A stretch of DNA of 64,000 nucleotides from Bacteroidaceae bacterium (GTDB lineage: Bacteria > Bacteroidota > Bacteroidia > Bacteroidales > Bacteroidaceae), in contig BLLV01000007.1 of the NCBI GenBank assembly GCA_011959205.1, positions 41,995 to 105,994 of the forward strand, read 5' to 3'. Below, piece after piece: positions 25,906 to 35,205 of the stretch; positions within the stretch are counted from its first letter, which is position 1; each line of letters begins with the position of its first letter. The notes beneath the pieces are model-generated. The model was not told where the DNA came from and did no database searches. It saw only the letters and a program-made list of their open reading frames with translations. Position numbers and translations under genes: made by a program.

Positions 25906-26109
25906 ATGTTGAAAGAAAAAGCAGGTGCTTTGGCCGGACAAATCTGGGAAGCATTGAATGGAACTGAAGGTTTGACACAAAAACAAATCAAGAAAGCAGC
26001 CAAAATGAAAGCTGACAAGGATTTTTTCCTGGGCTTGGGCTGGTTGCTGCGAGAAGAAAAAGTAGCCACTTCTGAGGCGGGTGGCGAGATCTTTGTAAAA
26101 TTGGTGTAA
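25906..26109 (+). CDS. Small winged-helix (DUF2582) protein
   Basis: A 67-residue protein almost entirely occupied by a winged helix-turn-helix: AGQIWEALNGTEGLTQKQIK as helices 1-2, then KMKADKDFFLGLGWLLREEK as the recognition helix region, and a C-terminal wing (EIFVKLV). The family is common in Bacteroidetes and is usually annotated as a DNA-binding protein of unknown target. It is monocistronic, with its own promoter, a leader hairpin and a terminator. Confidence 0.83.
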   Translation: MLKEKAGALAGQIWEALNGTEGLTQKQIKKAAKMKADKDFFLGLGWLLREEKVATSEAGGEIFVKLV

Positions 26110-26130
26110 GAAGAAGATTTTAAACTCATA

Positions 26131-26180
26131 AAAAAATGCGTTGGCACATCGTTTTTGTATGTTGTCAACGCATTTTTTTT
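26131..26180 (+). terminator. Terminator after the winged-helix gene
   Basis: AAAAAATGCGTTG (26131-26143) pairs with CAACGCATTTTTT (26166-26178), ending in a long T run, immediately upstream of the lepA -7 element. Confidence 0.75.
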
Positions 26181-26181
26181 G

Positions 26182-26189
26182 TATATTTG
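26182..26189 (+). promoter_or_regulatory. -7 element TATATTTG for lepA
   Basis: An exact TAnnTTTG match 21 bp before ATG 26211. A TTTG at 26154-26157 is 24 bp upstream, longer than the usual spacing and inside the terminator loop. Confidence 0.5.
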
Positions 26190-26210
26190 CGCGAAATTTA
26201 AATGACGAAG

Positions 26211-27992
26211 ATGAAGAAGATCCGTAACTTTTGTATTATAGCACATATAGACCACGGGAAATCGACCTTGGCCGACCGTTTGTTGGAGTTCACAAAAACC
26301 ATTCAGGTAACTGAAGGGCAGATGCTTGATGATATGGACCTGGAAAAGGAGAGAGGTATTACGATCAAGAGCCATGCCATCCAGATGGAGTACGAGTATG
26401 GGGGAGAGAAGTATGTACTGAATCTGATTGACACTCCGGGACACGTGGACTTTTCATACGAGGTATCCCGCTCCATTGCCGCCTGTGAAGGGGCGCTGCT
26501 CATTGTGGACGCTTCGCAGGGAGTGCAGGCGCAGACCATCTCGAATCTGTACATGGCGTTGGAGCATGACTTGGAAATCATTCCCGTGCTGAACAAATGT
26601 GATATGGCAAGTGCCATGCCCGATGAGGTGGAAGATGAAATTATCGACCTGCTGGGCTGCAAACGTGAGGATATTATCCGTGCCTCGGGCAAGACCGGAA
26701 TGGGTGTGGAGGAGATATTGAAGGCGGTGGTGGAACGCATCCCTCACCCGACGGGCGACGAGAAGGCGCCGCTACAGGCTTTGATTTTCGACTCGGTATT
26801 CAATTCCTTCCGCGGAATCATTGCTTATTTTAAAATAGAGAACGGCGTGATCCGCAAAGGGGACAAGGTGAAATTCTTCAATACCGGCAAGGAGTATGAT
26901 GCAGATGAGATCGGTGTGCTGAAGATGGACATGATTCCCCGCACGGAACTGCGCACCGGAGACGTGGGGTATATCATCTCGGGCATCAAGACCTCGCGCG
27001 AGGTGAAGGTGGGGGATACCATCACCCACATCGCCCGTCCGTGTGAAAAGGCGATTGCCGGATTCGAGGAAGTGAAGCCGATGGTGTTTGCCGGGGTCTA
27101 TCCCATCGAGGCGGAAGATTACGAGAACCTCCGCGCCTCGCTGGAGAAACTTCAGCTGAATGACGCCTCGCTGACTTTCCAGCCGGAGTCCTCGCTGGCT
27201 CTGGGTTTCGGATTCCGTTGCGGTTTCCTGGGATTGCTCCACATGGAGATCGTTCAGGAACGTCTGGACCGCGAGTTTGATATGAATGTGATTACAACCG
27301 TGCCCAACGTGTCGTACATGGTGTATGACAAGCAGGGACATGCCAACGAGGTGCATAATCCCGGCGGTATGCCCGATCCGACGCTGATTGACCACATCGA
27401 GGAACCTTTCATTGACGCCACGATCATTACCGCCACCGATTACATCGGTCCCATCATGACACTGTGTCTGGGCAAGCGCGGCGAACTGGTGCGGCAGAAT
27501 TATGTGTCGGGCAACCGGGTGGAGATTCACTACAAGATGCCGCTGGGTGAAATCGTGATTGATTTTTATGACAAGCTGAAGAGTATCTCGAAAGGATATG
27601 CTTCCTTTGACTACCATCAGTCGGGTTTCCGTCCTTCCAAACTGGTGAAGCTGGATATCTTGTTGAACGGTGAACCGGTGGATGCGCTTTCTACCCTGAC
27701 ACATGTGGACAATGCCTATAACTTGGGCAAGCGTATGTGCGAGAAACTGAAAGAGCTGATCCCGCGCCAGCAGTTCGATATTGCCATCCAGGCAGCTATC
27801 GGCGCCAAGATTATTTCGAGGGAAACCATCAAGGCGGTGCGCAAGGATGTAACCGCGAAGTGTTATGGCGGTGACGTGAGCCGTAAGCGTAAATTGTTGG
27901 AAAAACAAAAAAGAGGTAAGAAACGAATGAAACAGATCGGTAACGTGGAAGTGCCGCAAAAGGCGTTCTTGGCTGTTCTGAAGCTGGATTAA
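26211..27992 (+). CDS. lepA: Elongation factor 4 (LepA), ribosomal back-translocase GTPase
   Basis: A 593-residue translational GTPase that acts on stalled ribosomes. G1 is [15 protein letters not shown]3 is [12 protein letters not shown] and G4 is NKCDMA, all intact. The LepA-specific C-terminal domain is present, with [20 protein letters not shown] near the end. The start at 26211 ([12 protein letters not shown]) is the usual family start; an ATG three codons earlier is possible. Surrounding genes are unrelated, so it is probably transcribed alone from the adjacent promoter. Confidence 0.97.
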   Translation: MKKIRNFCIIAHIDHGKSTLADRLLEFTKTIQVTEGQMLDDMDLEKERGITIKSHAIQMEYEYGGEKYVLNLIDTPGHVDFSYEVSRSIAACEGALLIVDASQGVQAQTISNLYMALEHDLEIIPVLNKCDMASAMPDEVEDEIIDLLGCKREDIIRASGKTGMGVEEILKAVVERIPHPTGDEKAPLQALIFDSVFNSFRGIIAYFKIENGVIRKGDKVKFFNTGKEYDADEIGVLKMDMIPRTELRTGDVGYIISGIKTSREVKVGDTITHIARPCEKAIAGFEEVKPMVFAGVYPIEAEDYENLRASLEKLQLNDASLTFQPESSLALGFGFRCGFLGLLHMEIVQERLDREFDMNVITTVPNVSYMVYDKQGHANEVHNPGGMPDPTLIDHIEEPFIDATIITATDYIGPIMTLCLGKRGELVRQNYVSGNRVEIHYKMPLGEIVIDFYDKLKSISKGYASFDYHQSGFRPSKLVKLDILLNGEPVDALSTLTHVDNAYNLGKRMCEKLKELIPRQQFDIAIQAAIGAKIISRETIKAVRKDVTAKCYGGDVSRKRKLLEKQKRGKKRMKQIGNVEVPQKAFLAVLKLD

Positions 27993-28122
27993 TTTAAAAA
28001 TAAGACAAGCTCTGAGGAGCAACAATAAACGGGCTCTTTCTGTTAGTTGAAATTAAAACGTCAATAACGGGAAGGGCTTGTGCTTTAATGATATTTATCG
28101 CAAATCCTTAAATTCAAATAAT

Positions 28123-29463
28123 ATGGAAAAACGAAAGATTCTGAACCTGAACTTCTCCTTCCAACAGGCGATGCACTATCATATCAATGGAGGGATGCTG
28201 CTGATGGGGGCAGTCTTGCTGGCCATGATTCTGGCTAATTCTCCATGGGGAGATGTGTATGCTTCTTTCTGGAATCATGAGATTCGTCTTCAGATTGGAG
28301 AATTTAATTTCTTTAGTCATAATGGTCATCACATGACGTTGATGAGCTTTATTAATGATGCTTTAATGGCTGTCTTTTTCTTTAGCGTGGGACTGGAGAT
28401 AAAGCGTGAGATACTGGTGGGCGAGTTGTCCAGTTTCCGGCAGGCGCTTTTGCCCATCGTGGCGGCGTGCGGCGGTATGTTGTTTCCGGTGCTGATCTAT
28501 TATTTCATGACGGCGGGAACTCCGGCGCAAAGTGGGCTGGCCATACCGATGGCTACGGATATCGCCTTCTCGCTGGGGGTGCTCAACCTGTTCGGCAAGC
28601 GGGTTCCGCTCAGCCTGAAGGTTTTTCTGACCGCTTTTGCTGTGGTCGATGACATTGGGGGCATTCTGGTTATTGCTCTTTTTTATTCTTCTCATTTGTC
28701 TGTGCATTATCTGCTGGCTTCGGCAGGCATCCTGGCCATCCTGTGCGGCGGGAATATTTTCCATGTGCACAACCGTTGGTTTTATGTTTTTGGGGGAGGG
28801 ATTATGTGGTATCTGTTTTTGCAAAGCGGCATCCATGCCACGATTGCCGGAGTGATTGCGGCTTTCACTGTTCCTGCCACACCCCATTACAAGATAGGTA
28901 GGTATATCAACCATATTCGTGAGAACATTTCCGTTTTCCCTGCCAGTGACAAGGAAAGCATTGTTTTGAGCAAGATGCAGATCAATGTGCTGAAAAGTAT
29001 CGAGTCTTCTTCGGACCGTGTCATATCTCCCTTGCAGTCATTGGAAGACAGCCTGCACGGAATGGTGAATTATATGATTCTTCCCTTGTTTGCTTTTGCC
29101 AATGCAGGCATCTCGCTCACGGCGGAGCATGGCGGCATAGAGGTGGGGACTCCCACCTGGGCGGTGATGACAGGGTTGCTGGTGGGCAAGTTTGTCGGCA
29201 TCTATTTCTTTACCTGGCTGGTGATAAAGACGGGGTTTGCCGGACTGCTGAAAGGAATGACCTGGGTAAACCTTACCGGCATCTGTCTTTTGGGTGGTAT
29301 CGGTTTTACAGTCTCTTTGTTTATGGCCAATCTGTCTTTCGCGGAAGCACCGGTGTTGCTGGCGCAGGCAAAAATGGGCGTTATACTGGGGACTCTGTTA
29401 GCCGGAATGTTGGCATATCTGGTCTTGAAACTTACACTGCCCGGGCAGTCTGTACAAGAATAG
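28123..29463 (+). CDS. nhaA: Na+/H+ antiporter NhaA
   Basis: A 446-residue integral membrane sodium/proton antiporter with about twelve hydrophobic helices. NhaA signatures are visible: FFFSVGLEIKREIL (about residue 84), ATDIAFSLGVLNLFGKRVP with the functional Asp, AVVDDIGGILVIA with the paired Asp ion-binding residues, and LLGGIGFTVSLFMANLSF near the C-terminus. Length is slightly above the E. coli protein because of a longer cytoplasmic loop (about residues 275-310). The start at 28123 (MEKRKIL) gives a normal cytoplasmic N-terminus. Confidence 0.96.
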   Translation: MEKRKILNLNFSFQQAMHYHINGGMLLMGAVLLAMILANSPWGDVYASFWNHEIRLQIGEFNFFSHNGHHMTLMSFINDALMAVFFFSVGLEIKREILVGELSSFRQALLPIVAACGGMLFPVLIYYFMTAGTPAQSGLAIPMATDIAFSLGVLNLFGKRVPLSLKVFLTAFAVVDDIGGILVIALFYSSHLSVHYLLASAGILAILCGGNIFHVHNRWFYVFGGGIMWYLFLQSGIHATIAGVIAAFTVPATPHYKIGRYINHIRENISVFPASDKESIVLSKMQINVLKSIESSSDRVISPLQSLEDSLHGMVNYMILPLFAFANAGISLTAEHGGIEVGTPTWAVMTGLLVGKFVGIYFFTWLVIKTGFAGLLKGMTWVNLTGICLLGGIGFTVSLFMANLSFAEAPVLLAQAKMGVILGTLLAGMLAYLVLKLTLPGQSVQE

Positions 29464-29585
29464 GCACCCCAGGATGTTTATATATTAATAATCAAGCTTT
29501 GTGCCCATTAAAAAATGCTTTTCTCTTCGTAAAAAGATAAGAAAAAATCCGTATCTTCGTAGCCAATAACAAATTGCTAACCTAA

Positions 29586-32261
29586 ATGAACAACAAAATG
29601 AAATTATTGGCTCTGTGTGCGGCGGGGATAGGCTTGATGCTGTGTGCCTCGTGTACAAACAACAAACATTTAATCAGTGATGAGGCTGAACGCGCCGCTG
29701 TTCGGCAGGATTTTGAAGCACGGCGTGACACGCTGGCCCCCAGTGGTCTTTTTCAAGTATTCGAACAACCCATGAGCGATGAACAGAAGGAGGCGATGAC
29801 TTTCCTTTACGCGTATATGCCTTTGGCGGATATCGCGGATCATCCCGGTGAATTCTATCTGGAAAACGTGGACTACGCCTTCAAGGCGCGTGAGGAGATG
29901 CCGTGGGGAAAAGTGGTTCCCGAACGCGAGTTCCGCCACTTTGTACTGCCTATCCGCGTAAACAATGAAAATCTGGACAACAGCCGTAAGGTGTTCTACG
30001 AGGAACTGAAGGACAGGGTGAAAAACCTGTCTTTATATGATGCGGTGCTGGAGGTTAACCACTGGTGCCATGAGAAGGTGGTTTATACTCCGTCGGATGC
30101 CCGTACCAGTAGTCCGCTGGCTTCCGTAAAGACCGCTTACGGACGTTGTGGCGAGGAATCCACGTTTACGGTAGCCGCTTTGCGTTCGGTCGGCATCCCT
30201 GCCCGCCAGGTATATACGCCGCGTTGGGCGCATACCGATGATAATCATGCCTGGGTGGAAGCCTGGGTGGATGGCAAATGGTATTTCCTGGGTGCCTGCG
30301 AACCCGAACCGGTACTGAATCTGGGTTGGTTCAACGCTCCCGCTTCACGGGGTATGCTGATGCACACCAAGGTGTTCGGACGTTATAACGGACCGGAAGA
30401 AGTGATGTACCGCACTCCCCGGTATACGGAAATCAATGTGATTGACAATTATGCCCCTACGGCAAAAGCCGATGTGACCATCGTGGATGCGGATGGCAAA
30501 CCGGTGGCGGATGCCAAAGTGGAATTCAAGGTGTATAACTATGCCGAATTTTATACCGTAGCTTCCAAACAGACGGATGCGGACGGCAAGACGTTCCTGA
30601 CTGCCGGAAAAGGGGATATGCTGGTATGGGCTTCTAAAGATGGAAAATTCGGTTACTCCAAACTGTCTTTCGGAGAAGACAATGCCTTGACCGTGAAACT
30701 GGACAAGACGGCTGGCGAAGCTTATACACTAAACATGGATATCACTCCTCCGGCGGAAGGTGCCAATATGCCTGAGGTGACTCCCGAACAACGTGCGGAG
30801 AACAACCGTCGCATGGCATTGGAGGACTCTATCCGCAATGCCTACGTGGCTACTTTCATGACGGACGAATCGGCCCGTCATTTCGCTAAAGAGTATCAGT
30901 TGGACGAGGATGCCGTTGCCAAATTGCTGGTGGCATCACGCGGTAACCACGAAACCATCCGTGACTTTATGGCCCGTCTCCGTTCGGACAAGTCAAAGAA
31001 GGGAGGCATGGACCTGCTTCAGCAGATTTCCGCCAAAGACCTTCGCGATGTAAGTTCTGAAGTGTTGATAGACCACATGATGAATTCCCGTCTGTGTGCC
31101 AATGTCGATTATTTCCGCAGATTTGTGCGTAATCCGCGTGTGAGCAACGAAATGATTACTCCGTACAAGGAATTCTTTAAGAAAGCAGTGCCCGAACAAG
31201 AACGTGAGGCTTACCTTGCCGATCCGATGAAGCTGGTTGCATGGGTTGCCGGGAATATCCGTGTGGACAAGGATTGCAATCTGGGCGGTTCTCCGATTAC
31301 TCCGGAAGGGGTGTGGAAGGCGCGTACAGCCGATGCGCACAGCCGTGACATCTTCTTTGTTTCTATGGCACGCAGCATGGGCATTCCTGCACGTATAGAC
31401 GAAGTGACCGGAAAAGTGCAGCTGATAGGTGATGAGGGGGCTGTCGATGTGAACTTTGAGGCGATGGAACAGGCTAGCGCGCCTACCGGCAAGTTTATTG
31501 CCAGATATACACCGATCAAGTCGTTGGCTGATCCGAAGTATTATGCTCATTTCTCTATTTCCAGAGTGACTCCTGCCGGAACCTTGAGATTGCTGAATTA
31601 TGATGAAGGCGATATTGATATGGGGGGTGGTGCTACTTGGGCAAACTTGTTGAAAAACGGTACGGCACTGGATGCAGGCAACTATGTGATGGTGACCGGT
31701 ACCCGTCTGGCCAACGGCGGCGTATTGTCCCAACTGACTTTCTTTACCATCCAGCCGGGAGAAACTACTACGGTGGATTTGGTGATGCGTGAAAGTAAGG
31801 ATGATATTCAGGTTATCGGTAACTTCAATTCGGAATCTACTTATAAACCGATAGATAGTGATGAACTGAAGTCCATTCTTGCCACTACAGGGCGCGGGTA
31901 TTACATTGTGGCCGTACTGGGTGCCGGACAAGAACCTACCAACCATGCCTTGCGTGATATCGCGGCGTTGAGTAAGGAGTTCGAAAAATGGGGTAGAGGA
32001 ATCGTACTGTTGTTCCCCAACGAGGAGCAGTACAACAAGTTCCGCCCGCAGGAATTCCCCGGATTACCGGCTACCATAACTTATGGTATTGATGTGGACG
32101 GTTCCATCCAGAAGCAGATTGCAGAAGGCATGAAGTTGTCCAACAAGACTATCCTGCCTATGTTTATCATTGGAGATACCTTTAACCGGGTGGTATTCGT
32201 ATCGCAAGGATATACCATCGGACTGGGTGAACAGTTGATGAAAGTGATACATAAGCTGTAG
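29586..32261 (+). CDS. Large transglutaminase-domain lipoprotein with a second, degenerate transglutaminase-like domain
   Basis: An 891-residue lipoprotein (lipobox MLCASC). A transglutaminase-like core at about residues 140-270 has AYGRCGEESTFTVAALRSVG (catalytic Cys) and TDDNHAWVEAWVDGKWYFLG (catalytic His and hydrophobic core). A carboxypeptidase-like beta-sandwich follows (about 295-380, VDADGKPVADAKVEFKVYN). A second similar fold at about 540-640 has DIFFVSMARSMGIPARIDE but no Cys in the equivalent place. The C-terminus (about 770-891) resembles a thioredoxin-like fold lacking a CxxC. It is probably periplasmic or surface-exposed, acting on peptides or binding them. Function is unknown. 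Confidence 0.8.
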   Translation: MNNKMKLLALCAAGIGLMLCASCTNNKHLISDEAERAAVRQDFEARRDTLAPSGLFQVFEQPMSDEQKEAMTFLYAYMPLADIADHPGEFYLENVDYAFKAREEMPWGKVVPEREFRHFVLPIRVNNENLDNSRKVFYEELKDRVKNLSLYDAVLEVNHWCHEKVVYTPSDARTSSPLASVKTAYGRCGEESTFTVAALRSVGIPARQVYTPRWAHTDDNHAWVEAWVDGKWYFLGACEPEPVLNLGWFNAPASRGMLMHTKVFGRYNGPEEVMYRTPRYTEINVIDNYAPTAKADVTIVDADGKPVADAKVEFKVYNYAEFYTVASKQTDADGKTFLTAGKGDMLVWASKDGKFGYSKLSFGEDNALTVKLDKTAGEAYTLNMDITPPAEGANMPEVTPEQRAENNRRMALEDSIRNAYVATFMTDESARHFAKEYQLDEDAVAKLLVASRGNHETIRDFMARLRSDKSKKGGMDLLQQISAKDLRDVSSEVLIDHMMNSRLCANVDYFRRFVRNPRVSNEMITPYKEFFKKAVPEQEREAYLADPMKLVAWVAGNIRVDKDCNLGGSPITPEGVWKARTADAHSRDIFFVSMARSMGIPARIDEVTGKVQLIGDEGAVDVNFEAMEQASAPTGKFIARYTPIKSLADPKYYAHFSISRVTPAGTLRLLNYDEGDIDMGGGATWANLLKNGTALDAGNYVMVTGTRLANGGVLSQLTFFTIQPGETTTVDLVMRESKDDIQVIGNFNSESTYKPIDSDELKSILATTGRGYYIVAVLGAGQEPTNHALRDIAALSKEFEKWGRGIVLLFPNEEQYNKFRPQEFPGLPATITYGIDVDGSIQKQIAEGMKLSNKTILPMFIIGDTFNRVVFVSQGYTIGLGEQLMKVIHKL

Positions 32262-32280
32262 GATTCGGTAAACAAAAAGT

Positions 32281-32319
32281 AACGCGGATATTCAAGTTTA
32301 CAAACTGAATATCCGCGTT
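32281..32319. terminator. Strong bidirectional hairpin between convergent transglutaminase and cutC genes
   Basis: AACGCGGATATTCAAGTTT pairs with AAACTGAATATCCGCGTT, with one bulged A and a 2-nt loop; T/A-rich flanks occur on both sides. Confidence 0.8.
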
Positions 32320-32349
32320 AAATTATGATAGCGTTTATTGCTTGCTTAT

Positions 32350-33210
32350 TTATTTGTCATCCTCCAAGTCATCGTCATCGTCCCAATCATTCTCTTTCTT
32401 TGATTTCTTGGGGTTGAGGCTTTTGTTCTTCTTTTCCAGCGCTTTGTCGTTTTCGTCTTTCAATGCCAGTTCGGACAAGGCAGCTTTTACTTTGTCAGGA
32501 TCGGTAACGTCCTTCAGGTATTCTTCTATTTTTACAGTGCCTCCCATGGATACTTTTGAATTACGGTAAATCATGCCGCTGTCTACGCTGCTCCGTCCGG
32601 AGAAATGAAATTCCGAAGTTCCGGTTTCCTCAGCAATCTTACGGATATTACCGGCATTCACACCACATCCCGGCATGATGATGATCCGTCCGTCGGCCTG
32701 TTCCACCAGTTCTTTCAGAAGAGGGATTCCCTTTTCGGCGGTAGTTTCCTGTCCGGAAGTAAGAACCCGGTCAATGCCTAGTCCGATAATCTGTTCCAAG
32801 GCTTCTTTGGGGCTGCTGCACATGTCAAAAGCACGGTGGAAGGTGACACTCATCTCGCCTACAGCATTCATCAGTTTTTGCATCAGGGGCACATCGACAT
32901 AGCCTTCTGCGGTAAGACATCCGAATACCACACCGTCCGCACCCAGCTGACGTGCCACTTTGATATCATGTAACATGATTTCTTGTTCAATGGGAGAGTA
33001 TAGGAAATCTCCGCCACGGGGACGGATGATGACATGCAGTTTTGTTTGGTTCAATAATTGGCGTGCCATACGGATTTCGCCAAAAGACGGAGTAGTTCCG
33101 CCTTCCGGAATACCTGCACATAGTTCTACACGATAAGCACCGGCTTGTTGTGCCTTCACAGCGCTTTCCACGGAGTTGGCGCAAATCTCGATTTTTGATT
33201 TGTTACTCAT
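32350..33210 (-). CDS. cutC: CutC family protein with acidic/charged C-terminal tail
   Basis: A 286-residue TIM-barrel protein of the CutC family, historically linked to copper homeostasis though that role is debated. Family blocks are IEICANSVESAVKAQQAGA at the start, RVELCAGIPEGGTTPSFG (about residue 27), VIIRPRGGDFLYS (about residue 60) and IIIMPGCGVNAGNI. Beyond the normal barrel end there is an extra tail of about 35 residues, first Lys-rich, then DWDDDDDLEDD. That tail is not part of the conserved family. A TATCTTTG element lies upstream at 33344-33337. Confidence 0.93.
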   Translation of the reverse strand: MSNKSKIEICANSVESAVKAQQAGAYRVELCAGIPEGGTTPSFGEIRMARQLLNQTKLHVIIRPRGGDFLYSPIEQEIMLHDIKVARQLGADGVVFGCLTAEGYVDVPLMQKLMNAVGEMSVTFHRAFDMCSSPKEALEQIIGLGIDRVLTSGQETTAEKGIPLLKELVEQADGRIIIMPGCGVNAGNIRKIAEETGTSEFHFSGRSSVDSGMIYRNSKVSMGGTVKIEEYLKDVTDPDKVKAALSELALKDENDKALEKKNKSLNPKKSKKENDWDDDDDLEDDK

Positions 33211-33737
33211 AAAGTTATTTAATAGTTAATTCAATTCCATAATCAATGTCATCAGGCACTTTAGGCTGTTTCAGCATTTGGAACCCGGTTCTTTACGGAT
33301 GACTTTGTTTTTCATAATATGATGACTTTGTCTGTGCAAAGATAGGAATATTGTAAGAATGTAAGAACTTTTAGTGGTTTTTTTTTAAACAGGAAAGGGA
33401 ATAGATTAATAGCATGTGGATGTGATAGCTGTTGAATATGTTTATGTCCGATTTGTTTGTAATATATTTGATGATAAGCTTCACTTTTACTGAATCCTTT
33501 TTTTCTTTTGTGTGTCGTTATGGAAATCGGAAATAAGAAATATGCGGTATTTATTCGATAAAAACAGTTGTATGCAAACTATGTGATAATGAAATAAATT
33601 ATATACTTTACAAGAAGACAGGAAGGAATAATTGAGTTTTGTCCCTTTCTTGTTTATAAATTTAGATTCTTACTATAAAAAATCAAATTTTATAGTGATT
33701 TTTTCATTTTATACTTCTTAGAATCCAATTAAAGTCG
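33211..33737. other. AT-rich intergenic region with the cutC promoter element
   Basis: About 525 bp without a supported gene. The minus-strand -7 TATCTTTG is at 33344-33337. The decamer GATGACTTTG occurs twice (33298-33307 and 33321-33330) between that element and cutC. The rest is AT-rich with no strong hairpin. Confidence 0.5.
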
Positions 33738-33745
33738 TACATTTG
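33738..33745 (+). promoter_or_regulatory. -7 element TACATTTG for the rseC-rnf operon
   Basis: An exact TAnnTTTG match 31 bp upstream of the RseC-like start at 33776; the -33 region is not clear. Confidence 0.5.
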
Positions 33746-33775
33746 CCGCAGTTTTGTAATGTAGAGTTTGCAAAA

Positions 33776-34204
33776 ATGGCCGATATAATCAAACATCGTG
33801 GTATTGTGGAAAACATTGAAGGTTCTCACGTGCAGGTGAGGATTGTACAAACTTCTGCCTGTTCGGCTTGCAGTGTGAAAGGGCATTGCAATGCATCTGA
33901 AAGCAAAGAGAAACTGATTGATGTTTTTGACGTGAGAGCATCTTCATACCGGATAGGTGAGGATGTGATGTTGTATGGTACTACTTCTATGGGGATGCAA
34001 GCCGTATGGTTGGCTTTTGGTATCCCTTTTTTGGTATTGCTGATTGCTTTATTTATTTCTATGCACCTTACGGGGGGAGATGAGTTAAGGTCGGCACTTG
34101 TTGCCTTGTCAGCTTTGCTCCCTTATTACCTTATCATATATGTATGCAGGAATAAGTTGAACAAGAAGTTTTCATTTACGCTTGAACCAATAAAAAATAA
34201 TTAA
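33776..34204 (+). CDS. RseC/SoxR-reducing system protein family
   Basis: A 142-residue membrane protein of the RseC family, frequently found with Rnf genes and implicated in reduction of SoxR or in envelope regulation. The cysteine cluster QTSACSACSVKGHCNA (about residues 26-41) is typical, followed by two transmembrane helices (about 70-92 and 98-120). The start at 33776 (MADIIKHRG) follows the promoter; earlier in-frame codons are not conserved. It is the first gene of the Rnf operon, 20 bp before rnfB. Confidence 0.88.
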   Translation: MADIIKHRGIVENIEGSHVQVRIVQTSACSACSVKGHCNASESKEKLIDVFDVRASSYRIGEDVMLYGTTSMGMQAVWLAFGIPFLVLLIALFISMHLTGGDELRSALVALSALLPYYLIIYVCRNKLNKKFSFTLEPIKNN

Positions 34205-34224
34205 TAAATAACTAACTAAAATTT

Positions 34225-35166
34225 ATGGATTTAATTCTGGTTGCAGTAATTTCGTTGGGAGCGATTGGTTTGATTGCCGCGGTGATCTTGTATGCCGCTT
34301 CTAAGAAGTTTGCTGTGTATGAAGATCCGCGGATAGCCAAGGTAGGCGAAGTGCTTCCTCAGGCGAATTGCGGTGGATGTGGTTATCCTGGTTGCTCCGG
34401 TTTTGCTGGTGCCTGTGTGAAGGCGGCCGACGCCGGTTCGCTGGAGGGTAAGTTATGTCCGGTTGGTGGCGCTCCGGTAATGGAGAAAGTTGCTGCTATT
34501 TTGGGATTGGAAGCCGTTGCAGCTGAACCTAAAGTTGCGGTGGTAAGATGTAACGGTAGTTGTGAAAATCGCCCTCGTACTGCACAGTATGATGGAGCCA
34601 AGTCGTGTGCCATCGCTCATGCTACTTCAGGTGGTGAGACGGGTTGTACATTCGGTTGTCTGGGTTGCGGTGATTGTGTGGAAGTGTGTCAGTTTGATGC
34701 TATTCACATGAATCCTGAGACCGGTCTTCCGGAAGTGGACGAAGAAAAATGTACGGCTTGTGGGGCTTGTAGCAAAGCTTGTCCGCGCAAGATCATTGAA
34801 ATTCGTCCGAAAGGAAAGAACAACCGCCGCGTTGTGGTGATGTGTGTGAACAAGGATAAGGGAGCTGTTGCCAACAAAGCTTGTAAGGCTAGTTGTATCG
34901 GTTGCGGTAAGTGTGTGAAAGTTTGTCCGTTCGAAGCCATTACGTTGGAGAACAATCTGGCATACATTGATCCGGCCAAGTGCAAGTCTTGCCGCAAGTG
35001 TGAATCGGAATGCCCGAAAGGAGCTATCCAGGCTATCAATTTCCCGCCACGCAAACCGAAAGTAGAAACACTGGCTGGTGAGGCTGCTGCAAAAGCAAAG
35101 GCTTCAAAGGTGGAAACTCCGAAAGTGGAAGCGGTGAAAACTGAAACTCCGAAGGCAGAAGCGTAA
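34225..35166 (+). CDS. rnfB: Rnf electron transport complex subunit B (multi-cluster ferredoxin)
   Basis: A 313-residue RnfB with one N-terminal transmembrane helix. The NCGGCGYPGCSGFA motif (about residue 49) binds the first cluster, followed by four ferredoxin-type CxxCxxCxxxC blocks (CLGCGDCVEVC, CTACGACSKACP, CIGCGKCVKVCP, CKSCRKCESECP). Proteobacterial RnfB typically has two such blocks, so this is an expanded form. A C-terminal tail of about 35 residues is an Ala/Lys/Glu/Thr/Pro repeat (KVETPKVEAVKTETPKAEA). It receives electrons from ferredoxin. Confidence 0.94.
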   Translation: MDLILVAVISLGAIGLIAAVILYAASKKFAVYEDPRIAKVGEVLPQANCGGCGYPGCSGFAGACVKAADAGSLEGKLCPVGGAPVMEKVAAILGLEAVAAEPKVAVVRCNGSCENRPRTAQYDGAKSCAIAHATSGGETGCTFGCLGCGDCVEVCQFDAIHMNPETGLPEVDEEKCTACGACSKACPRKIIEIRPKGKNNRRVVVMCVNKDKGAVANKACKASCIGCGKCVKVCPFEAITLENNLAYIDPAKCKSCRKCESECPKGAIQAINFPPRKPKVETLAGEAAAKAKASKVETPKVEAVKTETPKAEA

Positions 35167-35205
35167 TCAAAATTCAAAGTAAGTAAAAATTAAAAAGATA
35201 TAACA

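Noticed and set aside
26772-28025. A 417-codon minus-strand frame opposite lepA
   Set aside because: lepA on the plus strand is unambiguous and full length; the antisense product is His/Gln-rich and domain-free.
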